Source: Longimicrobiales bacterium (GTDB taxonomy: Bacteria; Gemmatimonadota; Gemmatimonadetes; Longimicrobiales; Gaopeijiaceae). From it: 64,000 nt of DNA. The DNA is taken from NCBI GenBank assembly GCA_028278645.1, contig JANQDZ010000067.1:1-64000 (forward strand), given 5' to 3'. The position numbers were made by a program, and so were the translations under genes. The notes under the pieces are model-generated. The model saw only the letters and a list, made by a program, of their open reading frames with translations. It searched no databases and was not told the DNA's origin. Within the stretch, counting starts at the first letter, position 1. Every line of letters starts with the position of its first letter. Positions 1 through 8,768 of the stretch are shown here, piece after piece.

Positions 1-2
1 CC

Positions 3-1844
3 GTCCACGAGTTGGGTATCTCGGGGACCGGTACCCGCATAGGGATCCTGGATGGCCATTTTTTCCCTGGGCATGCCCTTGTTCGAGGCCGCCCGCCGCT
101 GGCAGTCAAGGACTTTGTGGAGGGTGACGGATCGGTGGAACCCAAGCCGGGGGATCCGATGGGATCCGCCGACCACGGAACCGGTCTTTGGTCACTTATC
201 AGCGGAAACCTTCCCGGCACGCTGACCGGGTCCGCCCCCGGCTCCGATATACTCCTGGCCAGGGTCACGAGTGACGGCGATTCCTTTACCGCCGATGAAG
301 ACCGATGGGTGGCGGGCCTGGAGTGGTTGGAGGCGCAGGGCGCCCGCGTGGTCCTTTCCGGGGTGTCCTTCCGCAACTTCGACCAAGGCGGGTATGGAGG
401 CGGTGAGCTGGATGGAGACGTGGCACCAGCCACAATCGCGGCGGACGAGGCGGCACGGAGGGGTGTCCTTCTGGTGACCCCGATGGGGAACGGTGGTCCG
501 GGACCCGGGACTTTGGGCTCGCCCGCCGACGGCGACTCGGTCCTCTCGGTGGGCTCGGTCAGCCTGTTCGGGATCCCCTCGGATTTCTCCGCCAGGGGTC
601 CAACGTCGGACGGACGACAAAAACCGGAGCTCTGGGCCCCGGGGGAGATGGTGCCAGTAGCCACGACCTCAGGGGATGATAGTATGGCTGAGGCACAGGG
701 GACCGAGTTCGCCGGTGCCCTGCTGGCCGGAGCGGCAGCCCTGTTCGTCGAGGCCTACCCGGAGAGGGGCCCCATGGACATCGTCCGGGCCTTGGAAGCA
801 TCCATAGGCCCCTCACCGCCCATGGGTCCCTCAAACGGGGTGCCCAATGTTGCGGCAGCCGTCCTCTTTCCTGAAGGGATCTCGGCTTTTCCCCTCGAGG
901 AGGTGACACCCGATGGGCAGGTGACCAGTTTGGCTCCCCAGTTCCGGTGGAACGTCCCTGTGACCCACCCATTGGGGCTCCCGGTGACGTTTACCCTGGA
1001 GGTCGCGGGGGACTCTCTGTTCCAGGAGGTTCTGATCTCGGATACGGTGGTTGGAACCTTCGCACGACGGCTTCCGGAAGCCCTTCCCCCGGAACGAGAG
1101 GTCTTCTGGCGGGTCCAAGCTCGGTCTGCCCAGGGTGTTGGCAGGGCGACTCCGACCCACGGGCCCTACCAGGTGCCGGCCTGGGTTTCCCTGGACGTGT
1201 TGAACGATCCGAGCGGGACGCAGATTGCCGACCCGCAGCCGGATTTCCGCTGGACCGCCGTCGAGCTGCCCGGGCCAGCGGGGCCCTTAACCTTCGAGCT
1301 CCAGGTATTCTCGGATCGGGAGGGGGAGGTGATCCAGAGTTACCCTGGCCTGGAGGGGGAGAATCATCGCCCAGACGAGCCTCTGCCGTTTAATGTTCCC
1401 CTCCGTTGGAGCGTGATCGCGGAAGCACGAACCGGGGCCGTTGATACTGTGACGAGTGCGGCGCCGTTTGTTGTGACCGGTGGGGAGAACCCTCCGATCA
1501 CCATACTCTATCAAAATTTCCCGAATCCCTTCCCGAACGAAGACGTGGCCGGGACGGAGACCAGGATCTGGTTCGATCTCGCCGAAGAATCCCGTGTCGA
1601 TCTGGCGGTCTATGACATGCGAGGGCGGTTGGTGAGGACATTGATCCCCAGCCGGGGATGTGGGCCAACAACCCTTCCACCGGGCCTCTATGGGAGGGAG
1701 AGCGGCCCCCCGCCGGATCCGTGTACGACCCTCACCTGGGACGGTCGGGACGACGGTGGAAGGCAGGTGGGCTCTGGCGTCTACCTGCTCCGCCTCCAAG
1801 CCGGTGGAGTGACCGAGGTTCGGAGGGTAGTGTTTTGGCGGTAA
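3..1844 (+). CDS. Secreted subtilase-like (S8) protein lacking the catalytic Ser; 5' end outside window
   Basis: The frame is open to the left window edge, so the N-terminus and any signal peptide are missing. The Asp motif (ILDGH, codon about position 51) and the His motif (ADHGTG, His codon at 174-176) are present, as is an oxyanion-type region (MGNGGPGPG). At the Ser motif, where active subtilases have GTSMAAP, the sequence reads GTEFAGA: codon 705-707 is GAG, giving Glu for Ser. The middle third looks like beta-sandwich repeats. The last about 110 residues resemble the FlgD-Ig/T9SS-type C-terminal domain (NFPNPF, LAVYDMRGRLVRTL, GSGVYLLRL). The fold is clear, but proteolytic activity is doubtful. 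A non-catalytic surface role is an inference. The stop codon overlaps the start of the next gene. Confidence 0.85.
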   Translation, partial: VHELGISGTGTRIGILDGHFFPGHALVRGRPPLAVKDFVEGDGSVEPKPGDPMGSADHGTGLWSLISGNLPGTLTGSAPGSDILLARVTSDGDSFTADEDRWVAGLEWLEAQGARVVLSGVSFRNFDQGGYGGGELDGDVAPATIAADEAARRGVLLVTPMGNGGPGPGTLGSPADGDSVLSVGSVSLFGIPSDFSARGPTSDGRQKPELWAPGEMVPVATTSGDDSMAEAQGTEFAGALLAGAAALFVEAYPERGPMDIVRALEASIGPSPPMGPSNGVPNVAAAVLFPEGISAFPLEEVTPDGQVTSLAPQFRWNVPVTHPLGLPVTFTLEVAGDSLFQEVLISDTVVGTFARRLPEALPPEREVFWRVQARSAQGVGRATPTHGPYQVPAWVSLDVLNDPSGTQIADPQPDFRWTAVELPGPAGPLTFELQVFSDREGEVIQSYPGLEGENHRPDEPLPFNVPLRWSVIAEARTGAVDTVTSAAPFVVTGGENPPITILYQNFPNPFPNEDVAGTETRIWFDLAEESRVDLAVYDMRGRLVRTLIPSRGCGPTTLPPGLYGRESGPPPDPCTTLTWDGRDDGGRQVGSGVYLLRLQAGGVTEVRRVVFWR

Positions 1845-2638
1845 AGCTCTGGGTGCTGGGTTCGGGTACGTTCATTCCCGATCCGGCGAGGGGTTCGGCG
1901 GCCCACTGGCTGGACACGGGTCGGTTCAGGATCCTTTTCGACTGCGGCCCAGGAAGCCTCCGGACCCTGGCTCGTCTGGGTCTTCCGTGGCAGGACGTGA
2001 CCCACGTAGTCGTCACCCATTTTCACATGGACCACGTCGGGGAGCTGGGCTATCTCCTGTTCTCATTGAGACATGGCCAGGCTTCGTCCCGAGAAGTCGA
2101 GTTGACGATCCTTGGCCCCGAGGGAATCGGGGAACATTTGGACGCCTTGGCTCGGGCCCACGGAGAGCGCCTGTTGGAATTGGGGTTTCCCTTCTCGGTT
2201 CGGGAGCTTTCTCCGGGCGAGACCTGGATCGAGCCGTCCCGAGGTTTCCAACTTTCTGCCATAAGAACCCTGCACACGCCGGAGTCCCTGGGGTTTCGAT
2301 TCGAGACCGGGGACGGTGTTGTGGGGTTCACCGGCGATACGGGGCCCAGCCCGGAATTGGGGCCCTTTTTCAGGGGCTGTGATGTGCTTCTGGCCGAATG
2401 CAGTAATCCGGAGGGGGAGGAGATGCCAGGCCACCTCTCCCCTGGGAGTTTGGCCTCCCTCGCGACGGCGGCTGCACCTGGGCTCTTGGTCCCGGTCCAC
2501 TGTTACCCGCCCCTGGATCCGGAGGCGGTGCCTTCCCTCGTGAGGAAGGCGGGTTTTGGTGGCCGGGTCCTCACAGGTTGGGACGGACTGTGTTTAGATT
2601 TATCGGATGGTGTGGTAACGGTTGAGCCCTCTCACTAG
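1835..2638 (+). CDS. MBL-fold metallo-hydrolase (RNase Z/ElaC-like group)
   Basis: The 267-residue product starts MAVKLWVLGSGTF, typical of the RNase Z-like branch of the metallo-beta-lactamase superfamily. The metal-binding motif THFHMDHVGEL is intact at about residue 50. Later ligands are supplied by GFTGDTGPS and the PVHCYPP histidine. I chose TTG at 1835 because a GGAGGG ribosome-binding site lies 7 bases upstream and homologous sequence begins immediately after it. The longer open frame starting at 1658 is antisense-like sequence inside the preceding gene. It overlaps the subtilase-like gene by 10 bases, which suggests translational coupling. The substrate cannot be named; RNA processing or a small phosphodiester are both possible. 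Confidence 0.88.
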   Translation: MAVKLWVLGSGTFIPDPARGSAAHWLDTGRFRILFDCGPGSLRTLARLGLPWQDVTHVVVTHFHMDHVGELGYLLFSLRHGQASSREVELTILGPEGIGEHLDALARAHGERLLELGFPFSVRELSPGETWIEPSRGFQLSAIRTLHTPESLGFRFETGDGVVGFTGDTGPSPELGPFFRGCDVLLAECSNPEGEEMPGHLSPGSLASLATAAAPGLLVPVHCYPPLDPEAVPSLVRKAGFGGRVLTGWDGLCLDLSDGVVTVEPSH

Positions 2639-2650
2639 AGCGAGCACGTC

Positions 2651-3700
2651 ATGCTGGTCGTAATGAAGCACAGCGCTTCTGCTCAGGAAATCAGAGACGT
2701 AGTAGATATGATCCAGGAGATGGGGTACGAGGCCCGTCCCATCCCCGGACGTCAGAGGACCTCGGTCGGCCTGATCGGGAATGACGGGCAGGTCGAACCG
2801 ACCCTATTCCAGAGTTTGCCGGGGGTCCTGGAGGTCATTCCAGTAAGCCACTCCTATAAGCAGGTGTCCAGGGAGTGGAAGGAAGAGAGCACGGTGGTGA
2901 CTCTCCCCAACGGAACGAACATCGGCGGAAACGAGGTTGTTCTGATGGCTGGCCCGTGCGCGGTGGAGGGCGAAGAGATGATCCTGGACCTCGCCCAGAC
3001 CCTCTCCAGGATGGGCGCGACCATTTTGAGGGGTGGGGCCTTTAAGCCCAGAACGTCCCCTTACTCCTTCCAGGGCCTGGGCGTCAAAGGTTTGCAGTAT
3101 CTGGCGAAGGCTCGGGAAGAGACCGGAATGGCCATCGTCACCGAAGTTCTGGACGTTGAAACGGCCGAGGCTGTGGCGGAATACGCGGATATCCTCCAGG
3201 TGGGCGCCCGGAACATGCAGAACTACCCCCTTCTCAGGAAGGTGGGGAATATCAAAAAACCCATACTTCTCAAGAGGGGACTCTCAGCTACCATCGAAGA
3301 GCTTCTTTTGGCCGCTGAGTACGTGATCGCCGAGGGGAATCCGAACGTAATCCTGTGTGAGAGGGGTGTAAGAAGCTTCGACACCCAAACGCGAAACCTC
3401 CTGGATTTAACGGCAATTCCGGTGGTGAAGTCCCTTTCCCACCTGCCCATCATCGCCGATCCCAGCCACGGAACCGGCGTCCGAGCCAAAGTCACGCCCA
3501 TGGCCCGGGCTGCGGTGGCGGCTGGGGCTGACGGCCTGATGGTGGAGGTCCACGCCGATCCGAACCATGCGCTGTCGGACGGTGCTCAATCCCTCTACCC
3601 GGACCAATTCCAGGAACTCCTGGACCAGATCCGAGTCATCGCCCGGGCCATCCACCGGGCCATGACCCCTCCGTTGGCCCACCAGGCAGGGTTTGAATAG
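2651..3700 (+). CDS. aroF: 3-deoxy-7-phosphoheptulonate synthase, type I-beta with N-terminal ferredoxin-like domain
   Basis: It catalyses the first step of the shikimate pathway, joining phosphoenolpyruvate and erythrose 4-phosphate. The 349-residue protein has a regulatory ferredoxin-like/ACT-type N-domain of about 70 residues ([19 protein letters not shown]). The KDO8P/DAHP synthase barrel follows, with [54 protein letters not shown] and ADPSHGTG. This layout matches the Thermotoga-type enzyme rather than the long E. coli AroG form. The ATG start is 12 bases after the upstream stop. Feedback inhibition through the N-domain is known for the family but is not shown here. Confidence 0.96.
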   Translation: MLVVMKHSASAQEIRDVVDMIQEMGYEARPIPGRQRTSVGLIGNDGQVEPTLFQSLPGVLEVIPVSHSYKQVSREWKEESTVVTLPNGTNIGGNEVVLMAGPCAVEGEEMILDLAQTLSRMGATILRGGAFKPRTSPYSFQGLGVKGLQYLAKAREETGMAIVTEVLDVETAEAVAEYADILQVGARNMQNYPLLRKVGNIKKPILLKRGLSATIEELLLAAEYVIAEGNPNVILCERGVRSFDTQTRNLLDLTAIPVVKSLSHLPIIADPSHGTGVRAKVTPMARAAVAAGADGLMVEVHADPNHALSDGAQSLYPDQFQELLDQIRVIARAIHRAMTPPLAHQAGFE

Positions 3701-3795
3701 CCCGGGAACCCGAAGGGAACTCCGGGAGCTCCCCAAGGGCGTCATTGATCCGTCCAGGCCATCCTTACGCCCGACGGAAAACCCCTTCTTTCGGG

Positions 3796-4188
3796 ATGAG
3801 CGACCCGCAAAAGAAGTCCGGGAATCGGGCCGAAGTAGGAAGGTGGGGGGAGGAGGAAGCGGCGGCTTACCTCGTGGCCCGGGGTTGGACCATCCTGGCA
3901 CGTAACTACCGATGGGGCCATAAGGAAATCGACTTGATCGTCAGGAAAGGGATCACCACGGCGTTCGTGGAGGTGAAATGCCGAAGGGGATCCACCTGTG
4001 GCCATCCTTTGGAGGCCATCACCCCCTCGAAGCGGCGGGAGATTGCCGACGTCGCACGAGCATGGCTCCGCCAATCACCCCAACCCCCCGGGACCCTGGT
4101 CCGGTTCGACGCCATCGGAATCCAAATCGGCGTCGGCGGGGCTGCGAGCCTGGTTCATGTCCCGGACGCGTGGAGACTGGACCGGTAG
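3796..4188 (+). CDS. yraN: YraN/UPF0102 family putative endonuclease-fold protein
   Basis: The 130-residue protein is of normal family length. It has the conserved N-terminal NRAEVGRWGEEEAAAYL helix and the nuclease-fold core RNYRWGHKEIDLIV followed by TAFVEVKCRR, that is, the D...ExK arrangement of the PD-(D/E)XK superfamily. ATG at 3796 (MSDPQKKSGNRAE) fits the family start better than the upstream in-frame codon at 3745. Its cellular role is not established. Here it lies between aroF and the SRP RNA gene in the same orientation. Confidence 0.9.
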   Translation: MSDPQKKSGNRAEVGRWGEEEAAAYLVARGWTILARNYRWGHKEIDLIVRKGITTAFVEVKCRRGSTCGHPLEAITPSKRREIADVARAWLRQSPQPPGTLVRFDAIGIQIGVGGAASLVHVPDAWRLDR

Positions 4189-4281
4189 ACCGGAACTCAC
4201 CGACGGTCGCCGACGGCTGCCAGCCTTGGGCGTAAATGCCGAAAAAACCTTGGAATACCTTGATTTCCGGGGGTTCTCCGC

Positions 4282-4311
4282 TTGACTCGAGCCGGCACTT
4301 TTGCGTACTTT
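4282..4311 (+). promoter_or_regulatory. Sigma-70-type promoter for the SRP RNA
   Basis: TTGACT at 4282-4287 and TACTTT at 4306-4311 are separated by 18 bases. The predicted start is about 5-6 bases downstream, at the first paired bases of the SRP RNA. Position and spacing fit a vegetative promoter. Confidence 0.7.
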
Positions 4312-4316
4312 GAAGG

Positions 4317-4416
4317 GTGCCCCAGGTCCGCAGAGCGAAAGCCCACGAATCCCGTCAGGACCCCGCAGGTAGCAGCGGTAAGTGTGGTGATCGTTGCTGC
4401 GGGGTGCCTGGGGCAT
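4317..4416 (+). ncRNA. ffs: Signal recognition particle RNA (small bacterial type, 4.5S)
   Basis: The ends pair (GTGCCCCAGG at 4317-4326 with CCTGGGGCAT at 4407-4416). The apical domain carries the SRP54-binding consensus GTCAGG...GGTAGCAGCGGTAAG (about 4354-4382), which matches the symmetric and asymmetric loops of domain IV. The length is about 100 bases, and a T-rich stretch follows at 4417-4425, consistent with termination. The position directly upstream of dnaX is a common bacterial arrangement. The RNA binds Ffh and targets membrane and secreted proteins to FtsY and SecYEG. Confidence 0.92.
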
Positions 4417-4463
4417 TTCTTTTCTGAGGCCATCACCTACCCCGTTTTTTTACCGGTGGTTTC

Positions 4464-6086
4464 GTGTCCCACACTGCCCTAGCCCGAAAATACCGGCCCA
4501 GACGGTTCGCCGAAGTCGCGGCCCAAGAGCACGTCTCCGAAACCCTACGGAGGGCCATCGCCGGCGAACGGGTCGGCCATGCCTACCTGTTCTGCGGTCC
4601 CCGGGGGATCGGGAAAACCACGGCGGCCCGGGTCCTGGCCATGGCCCTGAACTGTCCCCATAGGACGGAAGAGGGGGAGCCCTGCGGCGAGTGCGAGAGC
4701 TGCACAAGGATCTGGGGTGGTCAAACCGCCCTGGACGTGGTGGAGATCGACGCTGCGTCCAACCGGGGGGTGGAGGACGCCAGGGATCTGAGAGAAAGGG
4801 CCATGTACGCCCCGTCGGTGGAAGGCCGCTTCAAGGTCTACATTCTTGACGAGGCGCACATGCTGACCCGGGAGGCATGGAACGCCCTCCTGAAGATTCT
4901 GGAGGAACCACCCCCCAGGGTGATCTTCGTATTCGCCACGACCGAGCCCCAAAAAATCCAGCAGTCGGCATCACCCATTCTTTCCCGGTGCCAGAGGTTC
5001 GATTTCCGACGGATTGGCGTGGGCGATATCACCCGACGCCTTCAGGAGGTTCTCGAGGGAGAGGGTGCGGACGCTCCGGAAGAAGCCCTCAGGACAATCG
5101 CCCGGCGGGCCGAGGGGGGGTTACGTGACGCCCTGTCCCTCCTGGACCAGGTTTTGGCTCTGACCGGTGGCGACGTGTCCCAGGAGGGTGTCCGGCGGGT
5201 TTTGGGCCTGGTGGAGGATGAGAGGTACCTGGAGCTCCTGGAGATCCTTCGAGAGCGCAGACACGGCGAGGTCTTCTCTTTCGTCGAAACCCTCCTCGAA
5301 GACGGGTACGACATGATGGAATTCCACCGTGGTTTGGTGGACATCCTCCGGATTCTCCTCAGGTTCCGGCTGGGAGAGGGGGAGGGTGGTAGAGGCGTCA
5401 GGGAGGACCTCAGGGACTCCTTCCGGGCCAGTGCCGAGGGTTTTTCGGCCGGCGACCTGGTCCGGATGTTGGCTCAGGCGACTGAACTGGAGGCGACGGG
5501 GAGCATCCGGCGCAGCGCGCACCCACGCCTCCTGATGGAGATGCTCCTCCTCCGCCTCAGCTACATGGATCGGACGATCCAGCTCGAGGCCCTCCTGAAG
5601 GGCTTGGGCGGAGAAGATCCGCCAACCGAGGTGTTCACCGATCCCGAACCGTCGGCCCGTCCCAGGGAAACTACTGGCCCCTCTGAAGCCTCCGGATCCG
5701 AGGCCGGGGCGGAGAAGGTGTCTCTAACCGACGCTTGGGATAGGGCCCTGGAAAACCCCAAAGACCTGCCCAAAGGCGTCCTTCCCTTCCTGAAGGCCGC
5801 GAAGGTGGAGTTCCCCAGCGGGGAGGAAATTCGGCTGTTGGTCCCCCCGGGCCCCGGGTTTGACCGCCTTCAAGAACCGGCAGTTTTGCGGGAGCTGAAG
5901 AACGCTCTCAAGCGGCATTTTGGCCGTGTTCCAGAGCTGTCCATCCAACCGAATGGCTCTGACGACGACCCCCCGGAGAGGATCACCGAAGGCGCTGTTC
6001 GAGGCGGGCGCTTGCGGGAGCTGGTAGACAAGGAACCCGCCCTCGGAGAGGCTGTAGAAGAACTCGATCTCGAGCTTCTGGACTGA
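4464..6086 (+). CDS. dnaX: DNA polymerase III subunit gamma/tau
   Basis: This is the clamp-loader ATPase of the replicase. It starts with GTG (MSHTALARKYRPRRFAEV), the normal family start. Walker A is GPRGIGKTTAARV at about residue 46. The zinc module has four cysteines (CPHRTEEGEPCGECESC). Walker B/DExH is VYILDEAHML, the sensor region is ATTEPQKI and the SRC motif is LSRCQRFDF. The C-terminal third (after about residue 390) is a short tau-like tail of low conservation. I did not see a slippery A-run that would clearly give a gamma frameshift product. It is the first gene of a dnaX-ybaB-recR cluster. Confidence 0.97.
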   Translation: MSHTALARKYRPRRFAEVAAQEHVSETLRRAIAGERVGHAYLFCGPRGIGKTTAARVLAMALNCPHRTEEGEPCGECESCTRIWGGQTALDVVEIDAASNRGVEDARDLRERAMYAPSVEGRFKVYILDEAHMLTREAWNALLKILEEPPPRVIFVFATTEPQKIQQSASPILSRCQRFDFRRIGVGDITRRLQEVLEGEGADAPEEALRTIARRAEGGLRDALSLLDQVLALTGGDVSQEGVRRVLGLVEDERYLELLEILRERRHGEVFSFVETLLEDGYDMMEFHRGLVDILRILLRFRLGEGEGGRGVREDLRDSFRASAEGFSAGDLVRMLAQATELEATGSIRRSAHPRLLMEMLLLRLSYMDRTIQLEALLKGLGGEDPPTEVFTDPEPSARPRETTGPSEASGSEAGAEKVSLTDAWDRALENPKDLPKGVLPFLKAAKVEFPSGEEIRLLVPPGPGFDRLQEPAVLRELKNALKRHFGRVPELSIQPNGSDDDPPERITEGAVRGGRLRELVDKEPALGEAVEELDLELLD

Positions 6087-6120
6087 GGCTCAGTTGAACT
6101 CCGACCCTGGAAACGATGGA

Positions 6121-6438
6121 ATGAACAACCTTCAACAACTGCTCCAGATGGGGCAGCAGCTTCAGAGCAAAGTGGCCGAGATTCAGGAGCGGCTTGATGC
6201 CCAGGAGATCTCGGCCTCCTCAGGCGGTGGAATGGTCAAAGCGACGGTGGACGGGAAGGGCGCGATCAAGTCTCTCTCCATCGATGGCACCGTGGTGGAT
6301 CCCGAGGACGTGGAGATGCTGGAAGACCTGGTTTTGGCCGCGGTCACCGAAGCCCAGAACAAGGCGAGAGTGCACTACGAAGAGGAGATGAAGAAAGCCA
6401 CGGGCGGGCTACCGATGAATCTTCCGGGACTATTCTGA
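6121..6438 (+). CDS. ybaB: YbaB/EbfC family nucleoid-associated protein
   Basis: The 105-residue protein begins MNNLQQLLQMGQQLQSKVAEIQ, has the ASSGGGMVKATVDGKGAIKSLSID core, and ends PGLF as the family often does. ATG at 6121 gives the usual family length; an in-frame upstream codon at 6094 would add nine residues without conserved sequence. It is a small DNA-binding dimer, and its place between dnaX and recR is conserved in many bacteria. Confidence 0.95.
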   Translation: MNNLQQLLQMGQQLQSKVAEIQERLDAQEISASSGGGMVKATVDGKGAIKSLSIDGTVVDPEDVEMLEDLVLAAVTEAQNKARVHYEEEMKKATGGLPMNLPGLF

Positions 6439-6460
6439 GACCCTCCCGAAAACACTCTCC

Positions 6461-7054
6461 ATGTCCGTCATCGACCAGCTGACCCAGGAGTTGTCCCGTT
6501 TCCCGGGGATCGGCCCCAAGACCGCGGTTCGTCTCGTCTACCACCTCATGAAACGGCCGAAGGAAGAGGCCCATCGACTCAGTCAGGCCGTCCGTGACCT
6601 GGCCGACCGAATCCGGCCCTGCCTTACCTGCGGGAACTTCAGTGAGGCCGAGCACTGCGAGGTTTGCTCCGATCCCGGGCGGGACCGATCCACGATCTGT
6701 GTCGTGGAGGAAGCCTACGAGGTGGGAGCAATCGAACGGACGGGCCAGTACAGAGGTCAGTACCATGTTCTCGGCGGCCACCTCTCCCCTCTGGACGGCA
6801 TCGGACCCGAGGATCTGAACCTTGAAACCCTCTTGACCCGTGTGACTCAAGGGGAGGGTAAGGTGTCTGAAGTAATTGTGGCGACGAATGCATCTGTGGA
6901 GGGAGAGGCCACAGCGGTTTATCTTGAAAATGTGGTCCGTCCCCTCGGCCCCCGGGTTACACGCCTTGCCAGAGGGATCCCGGTTGGGAGTGATTTGGAG
7001 TATGTGGACGGAACCACCATCGCTGAAGCCCTCTCGGGCCGCAGGGAGATGTGA
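6461..7054 (+). CDS. recR: Recombination mediator RecR
   Basis: The 197-residue protein has an N-terminal helix-hairpin-helix (LSRFPGIGPKTAVRLVYHL), a C4 zinc finger (CLTCGNFSEAEHCEVC), and a Toprim domain (ICVVEEAYEVGAIE ... GEGKVSEVIVATN). The C-terminal segment TRLARGIPVGSDLEYVDGTTI is typical. It works with RecO/RecF to load RecA at gaps. The stop overlaps a GTG of the next frame, though I prefer a later start for that gene. Confidence 0.97.
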   Translation: MSVIDQLTQELSRFPGIGPKTAVRLVYHLMKRPKEEAHRLSQAVRDLADRIRPCLTCGNFSEAEHCEVCSDPGRDRSTICVVEEAYEVGAIERTGQYRGQYHVLGGHLSPLDGIGPEDLNLETLLTRVTQGEGKVSEVIVATNASVEGEATAVYLENVVRPLGPRVTRLARGIPVGSDLEYVDGTTIAEALSGRREM

Positions 7055-7065
7055 GGACGCATGAA

Positions 7066-7365
7066 ATGAAAAAAGGTCTGAAAACCGCTGGAATCGCTGT
7101 TCTGGCCGTTGCCGCCGTGGGCGCTGTGGCCGCTTTGGTGGTGAGGGACCAACTGGACCGGCACCAGAGGGACCTTTTCAGTCCCCAACCCCTGAGGAGA
7201 CTGGCGTGCCTCGGACATATGGCCAGGGCCGACGCGACAGTGGACAACATCACTCTCCTGAGGGACTTCGTTGCCTGGGAGCCGCGGAAACTACTGAAGA
7301 ACCGGGCAAAGATGATCTTGAAGAGAATGGAGGCCGAAGCCCAGCGTCCCCTGGCTGCCGGGTGA
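7066..7365 (+). CDS. Small single-span membrane protein of unknown function
   Basis: The 99-residue product starts at ATG 7066 with GAGG 9 bases upstream. An MKKGLK start is followed by one hydrophobic segment (TAGIAVLAVAAVGAVAALVV, residues about 7-26), then a basic soluble tail with RDQLDRHQRDLFS and EPRKLLKNRAKMIL. I do not recognise a family. It follows recR by 11 bases and is probably in the same transcript, which ends at the terminator at 7432. Confidence 0.75.
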   Translation: MKKGLKTAGIAVLAVAAVGAVAALVVRDQLDRHQRDLFSPQPLRRLACLGHMARADATVDNITLLRDFVAWEPRKLLKNRAKMILKRMEAEAQRPLAAG

Positions 7366-7431
7366 GTTCACTGAACCCCCAGGAACTTGCCATGGCCTTT
7401 TGGGAACACGAGTTTATGTGTCTTGGTCCAG

Positions 7432-7461
7432 CCCTGACCGGGTTTGAGTCAGGGTCCTTTG
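7432..7461 (+). terminator. Rho-independent-type terminator after the dnaX-recR cluster
   Basis: CCCTGAC (7432-7438) pairs with GTCAGGG (7448-7454) across a 9-base loop and is followed by a T-rich stretch (CCTTTGTTTG). It sits in the 170-base gap before mglA. Confidence 0.55.
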
Positions 7462-7537
7462 TTTGTCGGCGAACCCCCGGTTGAGTCGGCCGCCGATGAG
7501 ACACCACACACTGGAAATGGGAGCGTAGGATCGACCT

Positions 7538-8116
7538 ATGTCGATGATCAACTACGCCAGCCGCGAAATAAACTGCAAAGTCGTCTATTACGGCTCAGGA
7601 CTGGGCGGTAAGACGACCAATCTCGAATACGTCTACTCCAGGGTGAATCCGGATACGAAGGGGAAGATGATTTCCCTGGCCACCGAGACGGAGCGGACGC
7701 TCTTCTTCGACTTCCTACCCATCGACCTCGGGGAGATTCGGGGGTTCCGGACGAGGTTCCACCTCTACACCGTTCCGGGGCAGGTCTATTACAACGCGAG
7801 CCGCCGCCTCATCCTGAAGGGTGTGGACGGCTTGATCTTCGTAGCCGATTCGCAGCGGTCTCGTCTGGAAGCCAATATCGAGGCCATGCACAACCTGTAC
7901 GAGAACATGGAATCGTACGGGTACGATGTGGAAACCATCCCCTTCATCATCCAATACAACAAGCGAGACCTCCCGGACATCATGTCCGTGGAAGAGCTCC
8001 GCTCCGTTCTGAACCCCATGGGAGTCCCGGATTTCGAAGCTGTGGCCGTGGAGGGCGAAGGCGTGTTCCAGACCCTCAGCGCCGTCAGCAAGCTGGTCGT
8101 GAAGTCTTTAAGCTGA
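7538..8116 (+). CDS. mglA: MglA-type Ras-like GTPase
   Basis: The 192-residue protein starts [19 protein letters not shown], as MglA does. The P-loop is [10 protein letters not shown] (about residues 20-29), a form characteristic of MglA. The switch II region is [14 protein letters not shown], with the Pro-Gly-Gln seen in this family, and the G4 motif is YNKRDL. In Myxococcus the family sets cell polarity for gliding and type IV pili. The usual MglB (roadblock) partner is not next to it; the following genes are pgsA and cinA. Confidence 0.94.
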   Translation: MSMINYASREINCKVVYYGSGLGGKTTNLEYVYSRVNPDTKGKMISLATETERTLFFDFLPIDLGEIRGFRTRFHLYTVPGQVYYNASRRLILKGVDGLIFVADSQRSRLEANIEAMHNLYENMESYGYDVETIPFIIQYNKRDLPDIMSVEELRSVLNPMGVPDFEAVAVEGEGVFQTLSAVSKLVVKSLS

Positions 8117-8123
8117 GGCGCCC

Positions 8124-8768
8124 ATGGCCCCTGGCCGTCTCACCCCACCCAACCTCATCACGTTCGGTCGGATTCTGGCCTGTCCGATCGTGTGTATTCT
8201 GATCTTCCTCCCTTCCGTCACGGGGCGCCTCTTTTCCTTCGTCTTTTTCCTGGCCGCCGCACTCAGCGACCTCTGGGATGGGTACCTGGCCAGAAAACAC
8301 GGCATGGTCACCGACCTCGGGAAGCTTCTCGATCCCCTGGCCGACAAGCTCCTTTTGGCCGCCACGGTCATTCCCATTTACGTCATCTCCCACCGGCCCG
8401 GGGCGATCGGTCCTCTCCCCTGGTGGGGTCCCCTTCCGCTCTGGGTGGTGTTGGTGCTCTTCGGGCGGGAGATCTTCATTACGGCATTCCGGGCGTGGGC
8501 TGCCGGCAGAGGAGTGGTGATCTCCGCCGGGAAGTCCGGGAAGCGGAAAGCGCTGAGCCAGAACCTGTTCATCGGCGGGGCTCTCCTTTGGTATCCCCTC
8601 CTCATGCTAGCCTCGGAACGAGGATGGCAGGGTGGATTCTGGGGTTTCTGGCAGGGTCTCCACGGGACTTGGATCGGGATCACCCTTTCAGTGGCCATCC
8701 TGCTAACGGTCTACTCCATGGTGGACTACCTCTGGAGCTATCGAAACCTGGCCGGAGTCAAGCGTTGA
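8124..8768 (+). CDS. pgsA: CDP-diacylglycerol--glycerol-3-phosphate 3-phosphatidyltransferase
   Basis: This is the membrane enzyme that commits CDP-diacylglycerol to phosphatidylglycerol synthesis. The 214-residue protein has several hydrophobic helices. Its CDP-alcohol phosphotransferase motif runs at about residues 48-74, with D-x2-DG-x2-AR-x8-G-x3-D-x3-D all present (DLWDGYLAR ... DLGKLLDPLADK). It starts 7 bases after mglA, and its stop overlaps the cinA start. Confidence 0.93.
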   Translation: MAPGRLTPPNLITFGRILACPIVCILIFLPSVTGRLFSFVFFLAAALSDLWDGYLARKHGMVTDLGKLLDPLADKLLLAATVIPIYVISHRPGAIGPLPWWGPLPLWVVLVLFGREIFITAFRAWAAGRGVVISAGKSGKRKALSQNLFIGGALLWYPLLMLASERGWQGGFWGFWQGLHGTWIGITLSVAILLTVYSMVDYLWSYRNLAGVKR

